The notes: generated by a model from the letters alone, not told the origin. 9,066 nucleotides of DNA from Clostridiales bacterium (GCA_003457065.1 DMJQ01000075.1:16319-25384); one strand, 5' to 3'; shown: positions 1-6,259, numbered from the stretch's first letter. Program-made: numbers and translations.

Positions 1-461
1 AACATTTTAAAGAATCAGGTATTAAGCGCATCATTGCCGGAAGAATTCCGAAGGATGTTGATTTAATAACAGGCATTAAGGAAATATGCAAAGAGCATAA
101 CGTAAAGTACGGATACATTCCGATGTGCATAGGAAGTCTCACTACGGCAAGAATTATCTATGCCATTCCCGACGAAAAATCTCCAATAGGTTTTGCATAC
201 TGCAACCCCGTTGATATACAGGGACCTTTAGAGCTGCTTTACATGCAGGGGCTCATAGGAACAGAGGACAGCGGCGAACAGTCGGTCCACATGCACATGC
301 TCGTAAGTGACAAAGATATGAGAGTGTTTGGAGGCCATACGGTTGAAGGCGGCAATATCGTGGCAGCAACAGGAGAAATCATAATTCACGAGCTTGATGA
401 AGCGGAATTTATCAGACAGTATGATGAACAGACAGGTTTTAGGCTGTTTAAGATAAAATAA
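1..461 (+). CDS. PPC/DUF296-domain protein, 5' end missing
   Basis: The reading frame is open from the window edge (first full codon at base 3) to the TAA at 459-461, giving about 152 visible residues. The start is outside the window. The first in-frame ATG, at 123, lies inside the conserved fold and is unlikely to be the true start. The sequence fits the PPC domain (DUF296, 'PD1-like'): a helix followed by G-S-L-T-T-A, an H-x-H pair at about 288-296, an acidic turn, and G-G-H at about 330-338, with a closing G-E-I-I-I-H strand. In bacterial members these histidines cluster as a likely metal site, and the proteins form trimers. Plant members carry an AT-hook and bind DNA, but no AT-hook is visible here. 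The biochemical role of stand-alone bacterial members is not settled, so none is assigned. It lies 28 bases before tdh in the same direction and is probably cotranscribed with it. Confidence 0.8.
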   Translation, partial: HFKESGIKRIIAGRIPKDVDLITGIKEICKEHNVKYGYIPMCIGSLTTARIIYAIPDEKSPIGFAYCNPVDIQGPLELLYMQGLIGTEDSGEQSVHMHMLVSDKDMRVFGGHTVEGGNIVAATGEIIIHELDEAEFIRQYDEQTGFRLFKIK

Positions 462-489
462 TTATTGACTGACTGAAAAGGAGCAGACA

Positions 490-1521
490 ATGAAAGCAGT
501 AGTTAAAGAAAATGCCGGCGTTGGTGCTGTTTTAAAAGATGTTGAAATGCCGATACTCAATGAAGGCGAAGTTCTTATTAAAATAAAAGCAGCTGCAATA
601 TGCGGTACGGATCAGCATATTTATGTCTGGAACAGCTGGGCTCAAAACAACAGCATCAGTCTTCCCGCAATATTGGGACATGAGTGCAGTGCCGAAGTTG
701 TAGAAGTTGGTCCCGGAGTTAAAAATTTAAAAGTCGGCGATTACGTTGCATGCGATACGCATATACCCTGCGGAGAATGCTATCAGTGCAGAAACGGCCA
801 GCAGCATATATGTCAGAATTTGAAACTGTTTGGAGTTCACACGAACGGATGCTTTGCCGAATATTCAAAAATACCGGCAGTTTGTGCCGTAAAAATCCCG
901 AAGTCGATTCATCCGAATGTTGGTGCGGTTTTAGAACCGCTGGGAACTGCTGTGAGAGCAAATGTGGAAGTGCAGTCGTCAGGCAAAAATATCGCGGTAA
1001 TCGGCTGCGGTCCCATAGGCCTGATGGCAGTGAGCGCCGCCAAAGCCTTTGGTGCAGCCGGTATTTTTGCTGTGGATATTAATGACTACAGACTTGGAAT
1101 TGCCAAGAAACTTGGTGCAACAGAAGTAATCAACTCATCTCAGGTAAGATCCGGCGATAAATTAGTTGAACTGACAGACGGAACAGGCGTAGATGCATTT
1201 ATAGACGCATCAGGAAATACATCTGCCATACTGGACGGATTCAAGGGGCTCAGAAAAGGTGGAAAGGCTGCATTGATAGGTCTGCCATCAAAACCTCTGG
1301 AAATTGATTTGGGCTCTCAGGTAGTATTTAAGGAAACAACGATAATAGGCATTCATGGAAGAAGGATGTTTGAAACATGGACTGTAATGTCCAACCTGCT
1401 TGACAAAGGACTTCTGAACATTGATCCTGTAATAACACATGTTCTGAAGCTGGAGGAATTTGATAAAGGGTTTGATATCGCCCGAAAAGGAGAAGGCGGG
1501 AAGGTTATACTTGTTCCTTAA
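490..1521 (+). CDS. tdh: L-threonine 3-dehydrogenase (zinc-dependent MDR family)
   Basis: A complete 343-residue protein, close to the 341 residues of E. coli Tdh. It would oxidise L-threonine to 2-amino-3-oxobutyrate with NAD+ in the cytoplasm. Visible sites are the catalytic-zinc motif I-C-G-T-D with Cys38 and the G-H-E at 63-65. The structural zinc set is Cys94, Cys97, Cys100 and Cys108. The Rossmann loop G-C-G-P-I-G is at 172-177, with Asp196 ending the second strand, as expected for NAD rather than NADP. Tdh-like stretches H-I-Y-x-W near 43-47 and G-R-R-M-F-E-T-W near the C-terminal third separate it from butanediol or sorbitol dehydrogenases. The ATG at 490 follows AAAAGGAG at 476-483. 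The partner ligase Kbl (2-amino-3-ketobutyrate CoA ligase) is not in view. A role on another secondary alcohol is possible, given the acetoin genes downstream, but the motifs favour threonine. Confidence 0.88.
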   Translation: MKAVVKENAGVGAVLKDVEMPILNEGEVLIKIKAAAICGTDQHIYVWNSWAQNNSISLPAILGHECSAEVVEVGPGVKNLKVGDYVACDTHIPCGECYQCRNGQQHICQNLKLFGVHTNGCFAEYSKIPAVCAVKIPKSIHPNVGAVLEPLGTAVRANVEVQSSGKNIAVIGCGPIGLMAVSAAKAFGAAGIFAVDINDYRLGIAKKLGATEVINSSQVRSGDKLVELTDGTGVDAFIDASGNTSAILDGFKGLRKGGKAALIGLPSKPLEIDLGSQVVFKETTIIGIHGRRMFETWTVMSNLLDKGLLNIDPVITHVLKLEEFDKGFDIARKGEGGKVILVP

Positions 1522-1548
1522 GATGTAAAATATTTAAACAGTGAACCG

Positions 1549-1592
1549 TGCTCAAAATTTTAGCATTTTGCGAAAATTTTGAGCATCTTTTT
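1549..1592 (+). terminator. Rho-independent terminator after tdh
   Basis: A 13-base perfect stem (1549-1561 pairing with 1573-1585, arm TGCTCAAAATTTT) encloses an 11-base loop in which two further G-C pairs can form. TCTTTTT follows immediately. It lies 27 bases after the tdh stop and separates tdh from the aco operon. Confidence 0.9.
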
Positions 1593-1766
1593 ATGCGTAT
1601 CATTATTTGTACGAGCATCGAAGAGCATAAACAGGTGAGTATCAACCGCAGCTAATTGTGATTAAATGCTATGTAATGAGCGACATCATTGGTGAATGAA
1701 GCTTTGCACTGTCAGGTTATATGTGTGGTGATACATAAGATCGGCGGCATCGGTTAATCATGGAAA
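1593..1766 (+). promoter_or_regulatory. Upstream regulatory region of the aco operon (candidate activator sites)
   Basis: This is the gene-free part of the 332-base gap between tdh and acoA. No credible gene was seen; the only small frame, 20 codons from ATG 1593, has no ribosome binding site. Sigma-54 promoters need an enhancer-binding activator (AcoR in known acetoin operons) bound roughly 80-150 bases upstream. Two weak dyads fall in that zone: AATGA-N6-TCATT at 1675-1690 and TATGT-N8-ACATA at 1720-1737. GTATCA also recurs at 1597-1602 and 1639-1644, and inverted at 1729-1734. None is a proven site; the short arms could be chance in AT-rich DNA. Confidence 0.35.
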
Positions 1767-1783
1767 TTGGCACAAATATTGCA
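1767..1783 (+). promoter_or_regulatory. Sigma-54 (-24/-12) promoter of acoABC
   Basis: TTGGCAC-AAATA-TTGCA matches the sigma-54 consensus TGGCAC-N5-TTGCW at every defined position. The GG at 1769-1770 and the GC at 1781-1782 are exactly 12 bases apart, as RpoN/SigL requires. Transcription should begin about 12 bases downstream, near 1793-1796, leaving a leader of about 60 bases before acoA. Sigma-54 control with an AcoR-type activator is the known arrangement for acetoin operons in Bacillus and several proteobacteria, so sequence and context agree. Confidence 0.9.
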
Positions 1784-1853
1784 AATATATAATATAACAT
1801 CTGTTGCATACAAGAAAACGTTACACAATGTGATTTAATATAAGGAGGCAAAA

Positions 1854-2819
1854 ATGAAAAGGTACAATAAGGAGTTACTTAAAACATTTTATTACAAAAT
1901 GGTCAAAATTCGCAGATTTGAGGAAACTATTGAAAGATATTTTTTTGACGGTGAAATCCCCGGATTTGTTCACTTATACATAGGTGAAGAAGCAATAGCA
2001 TCGGGCGTATGCGCCAGCCTTACAGACAAAGATTATATTGCCAGCACCCACAGAGGACATGGTCACACAATTGCCAAGGGAGCTGATTTAAACAGGATGA
2101 TGGCAGAAATATTCGGCAGGAAAACAGGATTTTGCAAAGGAAAAGGTGGATCAATGCACATTGCGGATTTTTCTGTGGGGATGCTTGGTGCTAACGGCGT
2201 GGTAGGCGGGGGCTTTAATTTAGCTGTCGGAGCTGCACTTGCCATCAAAAAACAGAACAGAGACAATGTATCCGTGGTATTTTTCGGTGACGGAGCATCA
2301 AACAGAGGGACATTCCATGAAGCGCTGAACATGGCATCAGTCTGGAAGCTTCCTGTTGTATTTGTCTGCGAAAATAATCAATGGGCGTCCACAACTCCTT
2401 ACAGAACAACCACATCTGTGGAAGACATTTCTGCCAGAGCGGCCGGATACAACATGGCTTGCAAAATAGTGGACGGAAATGATGTGTTTGCGGTTTACGA
2501 AGGATTTAAAGAAGCAATGGAACACGCAAAATCAGGAGAAGGTCCGTTTTTCCTTGAAGCCAAGACGTACAGAATCAAGGGACATTTCGTAGGAGATCCG
2601 GAACTGTACAGGACGAAGGAAGAAGTTAATGAGATATATGAAGAAAATAACCCAATAACAAGGTTTGAAGACAAGGTATTAAGCAAAGATTTAATGTCTG
2701 AAGCCGAACTGGAAGAAATAAGGAACAAGGTGGAAAAAGAAATTAAGGAAGCATTGGAATTTGCAATGAACAGTGAGTTTCCTGATCCATCCGAAATATT
2801 TGATGATTTGTATGTATAG
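1854..2819 (+). CDS. acoA: Acetoin dehydrogenase E1 component, alpha subunit
   Basis: A 321-residue thiamine-diphosphate-dependent E1 alpha subunit. With AcoB it would form the alpha2-beta2 enzyme that cleaves acetoin and transfers the two-carbon unit to the lipoyl group of AcoC. Visible are H-R-G-H-G-H at 66-71, the G-G-S-M-H stretch near 98-102, and the thiamine-diphosphate/Mg motif G-D-G (145-147) ending in N-N (174-175). The segment G-H-F-V-G-D-P at 243-249 resembles acetoin-type E1 alpha. Pyruvate E1 alpha usually has G-H-S-x-x-D-P there and is longer, about 360 residues. The ATG at 1854 follows AAGGAGG at 1842-1848. The stop TAG at 2817-2819 overlaps the ribosome binding site of acoB. 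A pyruvate or branched-chain 2-oxo acid substrate cannot be excluded from sequence alone, but length, the HFxGDP motif and the sigma-54 promoter favour acetoin. Confidence 0.88.
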   Translation: MKRYNKELLKTFYYKMVKIRRFEETIERYFFDGEIPGFVHLYIGEEAIASGVCASLTDKDYIASTHRGHGHTIAKGADLNRMMAEIFGRKTGFCKGKGGSMHIADFSVGMLGANGVVGGGFNLAVGAALAIKKQNRDNVSVVFFGDGASNRGTFHEALNMASVWKLPVVFVCENNQWASTTPYRTTTSVEDISARAAGYNMACKIVDGNDVFAVYEGFKEAMEHAKSGEGPFFLEAKTYRIKGHFVGDPELYRTKEEVNEIYEENNPITRFEDKVLSKDLMSEAELEEIRNKVEKEIKEALEFAMNSEFPDPSEIFDDLYV

Positions 2820-2828
2820 GAGGGCAAA

Positions 2829-3797
2829 ATGAGAAAGATTACATTTGCGCAGGCTACATTGGAAGCAATGGCCGAAGAAATGATAAGAGATGAAAATATA
2901 TTTGTAATGGGTGAGGACATTGTCAGACAGGGAGGAATATTCGGCCAGTTTAAAGGACTTTCCGACGAGTTCGGTGACAGGATAATGGACACACCAATAT
3001 CCGAGACAGCCATAATCGGCGCTTCAGTGGGAGCTGCCATGGCAGGCATGAGACCGGTGGCTGACATGCATTTTGCCGACTTCATGGGAGTAGCAATGGA
3101 TGAACTGTTCAACCAGATGGCGAAGATCAGATACATGTTCGGAGGACAGACAACGGTTCCCATGGTTGTAAGAGCTCCGGACGGATTGTCTTTGAGTGCG
3201 GCAGCACAGCATTCGCAGAGCATTGAAGCATGGTTTATGAACATACCGGGGCTTAAAGTTGTTGCACCGTCCAATCCGGCCGAGGCAAAAGGACTGTTGA
3301 AATCGGCTCTGAGAGATGACAATCCCGTAATATATTTTGAAAATAAAATACTGTACAGAGAAAAAGGTGAAGTTCCCGAAGGCGAATTTCTGGTTCCAAT
3401 AGGAAAAGCAAATGTAGTGAGAGAAGGAACTGACATAACAATAATATCCTATTCGATCGGCATGAAAAAAGCGTACGAAGTTGCCGACAAGCTTGAAAAG
3501 GAAGGAATACACGCGGAAGTTATCGACCTTAGAACTCTTGTTCCATATGATAATGAAACTATACTTGACTCGGTTAAAAAGACACACAGACTCGCCATAA
3601 TACACGAAGCTGTAAAACAAGGCGGAGCAGGTGGCGAAATAGCTGCATTTGTTGCTGAAAATGCCATAGAATATTTAGATGCGCCAATAATGAGATTTGG
3701 AGCTCCGTTTGTGCCTGTACCGTTTTCACCGCCATTAGAAAAAGCGTACAGATTGGATTCGGACAAAATAACCAAGGAAATAATAGAAAAGTTTTAG
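2829..3797 (+). CDS. acoB: Acetoin dehydrogenase E1 component, beta subunit
   Basis: A 322-residue E1 beta subunit, the usual length. It completes the thiamine-diphosphate site at the interface with AcoA. The N-terminal pyrimidine-binding transketolase-like domain covers roughly residues 4-178. It has G-E-D at 28-30, the conserved glutamate Glu59 in P-I-S-E-T that activates the cofactor aminopyrimidine, and a histidine, His128, in A-A-Q-H-S-Q. The C-terminal transketolase domain covers about 190-310 and contains D-L-R-T-L-V-P-Y-D at 233-241. The ATG at 2829 is 9 bases after acoA, and its AGGAGGG at 2818-2824 overlaps the acoA stop, which suggests tight translational coupling and equal output of the two subunits. 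Confidence 0.9.
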   Translation: MRKITFAQATLEAMAEEMIRDENIFVMGEDIVRQGGIFGQFKGLSDEFGDRIMDTPISETAIIGASVGAAMAGMRPVADMHFADFMGVAMDELFNQMAKIRYMFGGQTTVPMVVRAPDGLSLSAAAQHSQSIEAWFMNIPGLKVVAPSNPAEAKGLLKSALRDDNPVIYFENKILYREKGEVPEGEFLVPIGKANVVREGTDITIISYSIGMKKAYEVADKLEKEGIHAEVIDLRTLVPYDNETILDSVKKTHRLAIIHEAVKQGGAGGEIAAFVAENAIEYLDAPIMRFGAPFVPVPFSPPLEKAYRLDSDKITKEIIEKF

Positions 3798-3805
3798 CTT
3801 AGTAC

Positions 3806-3812
3806 GAGGAGG
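3806..3812 (+). promoter_or_regulatory. Ribosome binding site fixing the acoC start
   Basis: GAGGAGG ends 6 bases before ATG 3819. A longer frame would begin at TTG 3813, directly abutting this site with no spacer, so it cannot be the start. Confidence 0.9.
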
Positions 3813-3818
3813 TTGAAA

Positions 3819-5123
3819 ATGGTCAGAGAAATATTAATGCCCAAGCTGGGGCTGACAATGGTGGAAGGCACAGTTACACAGTGGTTCGTAAAAGAAGGTG
3901 ACCACATTAATGTCGGAGATAAATTACTGGAAGTTGAAACTGACAAGCTTACGAATGAAATAACAGCAGACGAAGAAGGAATATTGAGAAGCATATTGGT
4001 CAAAGAAGGGGAGACAGTTGAAGTTCAGGCACTCATGGGCATAATAGCGGACGCCGGGGATGATATTTCGTCACTGCTGAACGGTTCTGAAAAAAATATG
4101 CATGATGAAGATGCGGAAGCGGTTGTAGAAGAAAAGCCAGTGCCGGAGCAAACCGTGCGCTCTAATTCAGGATATGCGGCTGCTACGCCATATGCTAAAA
4201 AACTTGCAGTGGAGAGAGGCATAGACCTGAGCAAAGTTCCGGCAACGGGATACAACGGTGTAATTGTTGCAAGGGACGTAGAAAATGCGGAGATTGATGA
4301 AGTAAAAATAAAGGTGACGCCAACTGCAAGGAAGATGGCAGAAGATAAAGGCATAAATCTGTCGGATATTTATACGGGAACCAAGATAAGAAAAGCCGAC
4401 ATACTTGCATTGGAAGAACATCAGGTTTCAGAAGACGAATTTGAAACCGAAAAAGCAAGTTCAATGAGAAAAATTATAGCCCAGAGAATGAAAGCAACAT
4501 GGGCAGGAACACCTATGGTCACATTCAACATGGAAGCGGATATGACTGAGCTGATCAAGCTCAGAGAGAGGTTAAAGCCTGTTTATGCAAAAGAAGGACT
4601 GAAGCTCACATACAATCACATTATAATGAAAATACTGTCAAAGCTTTTAGTCAAATACAGATACCTAAATGCAAGCTTTGAAGACGATACGATAATTTAC
4701 CACAGGCATGTGAATCTTGGAATTGCAGTGGATATGGAAAGAGGGCTGATGGTTCCCAATGTTAAGGGAATCGAAAAAATGACAATGAAAGAAATTGCGG
4801 GAGAAACCGAAAGATTAATCGGAGATGCAAGATCAAACAGATTAAGTCCCGATTATCTGACTGGAGGCACATTTACAATCACAAACATCGGCATGTTCAG
4901 AATGGAATCCTTCTCTCCTATTATCAACAAACCGGAGGTAGCAATTTTAGGCATAAACAGAATTATCGACAAACCGGTTGCCATAAACAAGGAAGTAGTA
5001 ATACGTCCAATGATGAATCTCAGCCTGACAACCGACCACAGCCTTGTGGACGGTGCGTTGTCCGCCAGATTCCTTAAAGAAATTGTCGACACAATCGAAA
5101 ATCCCTATTTATTAATAGATTAA
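3819..5123 (+). CDS. acoC: Acetoin dehydrogenase E2 (dihydrolipoamide acetyltransferase)
   Basis: A 434-residue E2 that accepts the acyl group on lipoate and transfers it to CoA. Residues 1-77 are a lipoyl domain with Lys43 in E-T-D-K-L-T-N-E-I as the lipoylated lysine. A charged linker follows (about 85-118). Residues 122-157 match a peripheral subunit-binding domain (T-P-Y-A-K-K-L-A, G-I-D-L-S, T-G-Y-N-G, D-V). Residues 166-199 look like a second, shortened one (T-P-T-A-R-K-M-A, G-I-N-L-S, K-A-D-I-L). The acyltransferase core spans about 212-434, with catalytic His407 and Asp411 in D-H-S-L-V-D-G, where most family members have D-H-R-x-x-D-G. It lies 21 bases after acoB and ends the operon. 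No E3 gene follows, so dihydrolipoamide dehydrogenase must come from elsewhere. The acetyl substrate is inferred from AcoA/AcoB context. Confidence 0.88.
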   Translation: MVREILMPKLGLTMVEGTVTQWFVKEGDHINVGDKLLEVETDKLTNEITADEEGILRSILVKEGETVEVQALMGIIADAGDDISSLLNGSEKNMHDEDAEAVVEEKPVPEQTVRSNSGYAAATPYAKKLAVERGIDLSKVPATGYNGVIVARDVENAEIDEVKIKVTPTARKMAEDKGINLSDIYTGTKIRKADILALEEHQVSEDEFETEKASSMRKIIAQRMKATWAGTPMVTFNMEADMTELIKLRERLKPVYAKEGLKLTYNHIIMKILSKLLVKYRYLNASFEDDTIIYHRHVNLGIAVDMERGLMVPNVKGIEKMTMKEIAGETERLIGDARSNRLSPDYLTGGTFTITNIGMFRMESFSPIINKPEVAILGINRIIDKPVAINKEVVIRPMMNLSLTTDHSLVDGALSARFLKEIVDTIENPYLLID

Positions 5124-5129
5124 TTATTT

Positions 5130-5146
5130 TTCACAAATATTGTGAA
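5130..5146. repeat. Perfect 7-base inverted repeat after acoC
   Basis: TTCACAA-ATA-TTGTGAA lies 6 bases past the acoC stop. As RNA it could form a small 7-pair hairpin with a 3-base loop. The half-sites are those of the redox repressor Rex (TTGTGAA-N4-TTCACAA) but in the opposite order, so it is not a Rex box. It may help stabilise the 3' end of the aco transcript. Confidence 0.6.
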
Positions 5147-5150
5147 CGGC

Positions 5151-5187
5151 AAAAAGACTTCGCCCAATATCCGGATGAAGTCTTTTT
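5151..5187. terminator. Terminator after acoC, probably bidirectional
   Basis: An 11-base perfect stem, AAAAAGACTTC (5151-5161) with GAAGTCTTTTT (5177-5187), encloses a 15-base loop. The stem ends in a T-run on both strands, so it can stop aco transcription on the plus strand and act as a backup for the usp transcripts on the minus strand. Confidence 0.8.
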
Positions 5188-5217
5188 CTGACTTTTCTTT
5201 CCGAAGCAATAATCAAA

Positions 5218-5258
5218 AAGAAGCTGCTGTACTAAATTTTTCGCAACAGCAGCTTTTT
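5218..5258 (-). terminator. Terminator of the usp operon, probably bidirectional
   Basis: AAGCTGCTGT (5221-5230) pairs perfectly with ACAGCAGCTT (5246-5255). A G-T pair and two A-T pairs extend it to 5218 and 5258. The loop is 15 bases. Read on the minus strand, the stem starts 2 bases after the usp stop and runs into TTCTTTTT. The plus strand also gives CTTTTTG, so it may function for aco too. Confidence 0.85.
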
Positions 5259-5260
5259 GC

Positions 5261-5713
5261 CTATCCGTTTATGACCGTTACTGGGCAGGGGGCGGCGGAA
5301 ACTACTTTTTGGGTCGTGGAGCCTACAAAGAATCTTTCTATGTTGGAAAAACCATGCCTGCCCATTACTATCATGTCAAAATTATCACTTGCGGCCATTT
5401 TGACAATTTCCTCCGCCGCCTTTCCGACAATTACTTTTTTGTCAACATGCAAATCGCCGTAATCAAGGTTTCTGACAATTATATCAAGCATTCTGGTTTC
5501 TTCGCGGATGAGTTTTGCAAGCATTTCTTTTCTGTTTGCGGCAAATGCGTTTTCAACGTTCATACCGAAGTATGAATACTTATCTTCTGACGGAAGATTT
5601 ACAACAGTTATAAAAGTGAGATCGGCATTTACAAGCCTGCCCATAGCCACGGCTTTTTCGGCAGCATTCTGAGATGCCTTGGAGCCGTCTACGGGTATTA
5701 AAATTTTTTTCAT
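5261..5713 (-). CDS. Universal stress protein (UspA family, ATP-binding type)
   Basis: A single-domain Usp protein of 150 residues, the usual length. It starts M-K-K-I-L-I-P-V-D-G-S with conserved Asp9. Near the C-terminus it has the nucleotide-binding signature G-2X-G-9X-G-S (Gly118, Gly121, Gly131, Ser132), followed by C-P-V. Proteins with this signature (MJ0577 type) bind ATP and usually dimerise; their physiological role varies from stress survival to energy sensing. The ATG at 5713 is preceded by AAAGGAGG (complement of 5718-5725). It is the downstream member of a tandem pair, 60 bases after its paralogue, and probably shares its transcript, since no good promoter was found in the gap. 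A cytoplasmic location is expected; no signal or membrane segment is seen. Confidence 0.9.
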   Translation of the reverse strand: MKKILIPVDGSKASQNAAEKAVAMGRLVNADLTFITVVNLPSEDKYSYFGMNVENAFAANRKEMLAKLIREETRMLDIIVRNLDYGDLHVDKKVIVGKAAEEIVKMAASDNFDMIVMGRHGFSNIERFFVGSTTQKVVSAAPCPVTVING

Positions 5714-5773
5714 TTTTCCTCCTTTAGTGAAAGTATAATTGACGATATTTATGTTATTTTATTTCTGTACTTG

Positions 5774-6214
5774 TTATTCATGGACTATCAATACCGGGCA
5801 GGCCGAATCCGAAATAACTCTGTAGGTTACGGAGCCGACAAAGAAACGTTTGATTTTTGAATAACCGAGCTTACCCATCACAATTAAATCATAATTGCCT
5901 TGATTTGCTTCCTTTAAAATTTCTTCATATGCGATACCGGAAATTATTTTTCTTTTTATTTCCACTCCTTCGGTATCCATGCCGTTAATAATGGAATCCA
6001 TCATCTTTTTTTCGTTTTCTTTCAGTTTTTCTTTTAATTTTTTTAAATCCGGATCGATTAAGACACCAAATTTGTTGTACATATTAATATCCGGCTCGTG
6101 CATTACATGAATAAAGGTTACTTCGCTGCCATACTTTTTAGCTACATCTAAAGCTTTTGATGCCGCTTTTTGGGAAGCGGCCGAACCGTCCAGAGGGACT
6201 AATATTTTTTTCAT
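5774..6214 (-). CDS. Universal stress protein (UspA family, ATP-binding type), upstream paralogue
   Basis: A 146-residue Usp protein that begins M-K-K-I-L-V-P-L-D-G-S, aligning with its downstream neighbour. The ATP signature G-2X-G-9X-G-S is intact (Gly114, Gly117, Gly127, Ser128), and the two proteins share R-F-F-V-G-S and C-P-V at the C-terminus, which suggests duplication. Between strands 2 and 3 it carries a very lysine- and glutamate-rich helix (about residues 57-70), unlike the corresponding loop of the neighbour. A frame extended to ATG 6226 would add M-E-E-A, but that ATG overlaps the Shine-Dalgarno sequence, so 6214 is chosen. As first gene of the minus-strand unit it should be driven by the promoter near 6260-6293. 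Its precise function is unknown. Confidence 0.9.
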   Translation of the reverse strand: MKKILVPLDGSAASQKAASKALDVAKKYGSEVTFIHVMHEPDINMYNKFGVLIDPDLKKLKEKLKENEKKMMDSIINGMDTEGVEIKRKIISGIAYEEILKEANQGNYDLIVMGKLGYSKIKRFFVGSVTYRVISDSACPVLIVHE

Positions 6215-6219
6215 GGCTT

Positions 6220-6224
6220 CCTCC
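6220..6224 (-). promoter_or_regulatory. Ribosome binding site fixing the upstream usp start
   Basis: GGAGG on the minus strand (complement of CCTCC) ends 5 bases before ATG 6214. The alternative ATG at 6226 immediately precedes and abuts it, so it cannot use this site. Confidence 0.85.
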
Positions 6225-6259
6225 ATATTATTTATTAAGCAGTAAAACTTTATCCTTAT

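Noticed and set aside
1593..1655. 20-codon frame in the tdh-acoA gap
   Set aside because: No ribosome binding site; it starts directly on the terminator T-run and resembles nothing known.
2495..3436. Long minus-strand open frame (313 codons) opposite acoA/acoB
   Set aside because: It lies wholly antisense to two strongly conserved genes and its serine/leucine-rich translation shows no domain; it is a shadow of their codon pattern.
3813..3818. Longer acoC start at TTG 3813
   Set aside because: It abuts the Shine-Dalgarno GAGGAGG with no spacing; ATG 3819 has a 6-base spacer and gives the usual lipoyl-domain N-terminus.
5130..5146. Rex redox-repressor operator
   Set aside because: The half-sites TTCACAA and TTGTGAA are in the reverse order of a Rex box and spaced by 3 bases, and the site lies downstream of acoC, not at a promoter.
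5142..5575. Plus-strand frames across the terminators and the downstream usp gene
   Set aside because: They run through terminator stems and antisense to a well-supported Usp gene, with no recognisable motif.
5714..5773. Separate promoter for the downstream usp gene
   Set aside because: A TATACT is present on the minus strand, but no -35 fits at 16-18 bases and the start point would fall inside the ribosome binding site.
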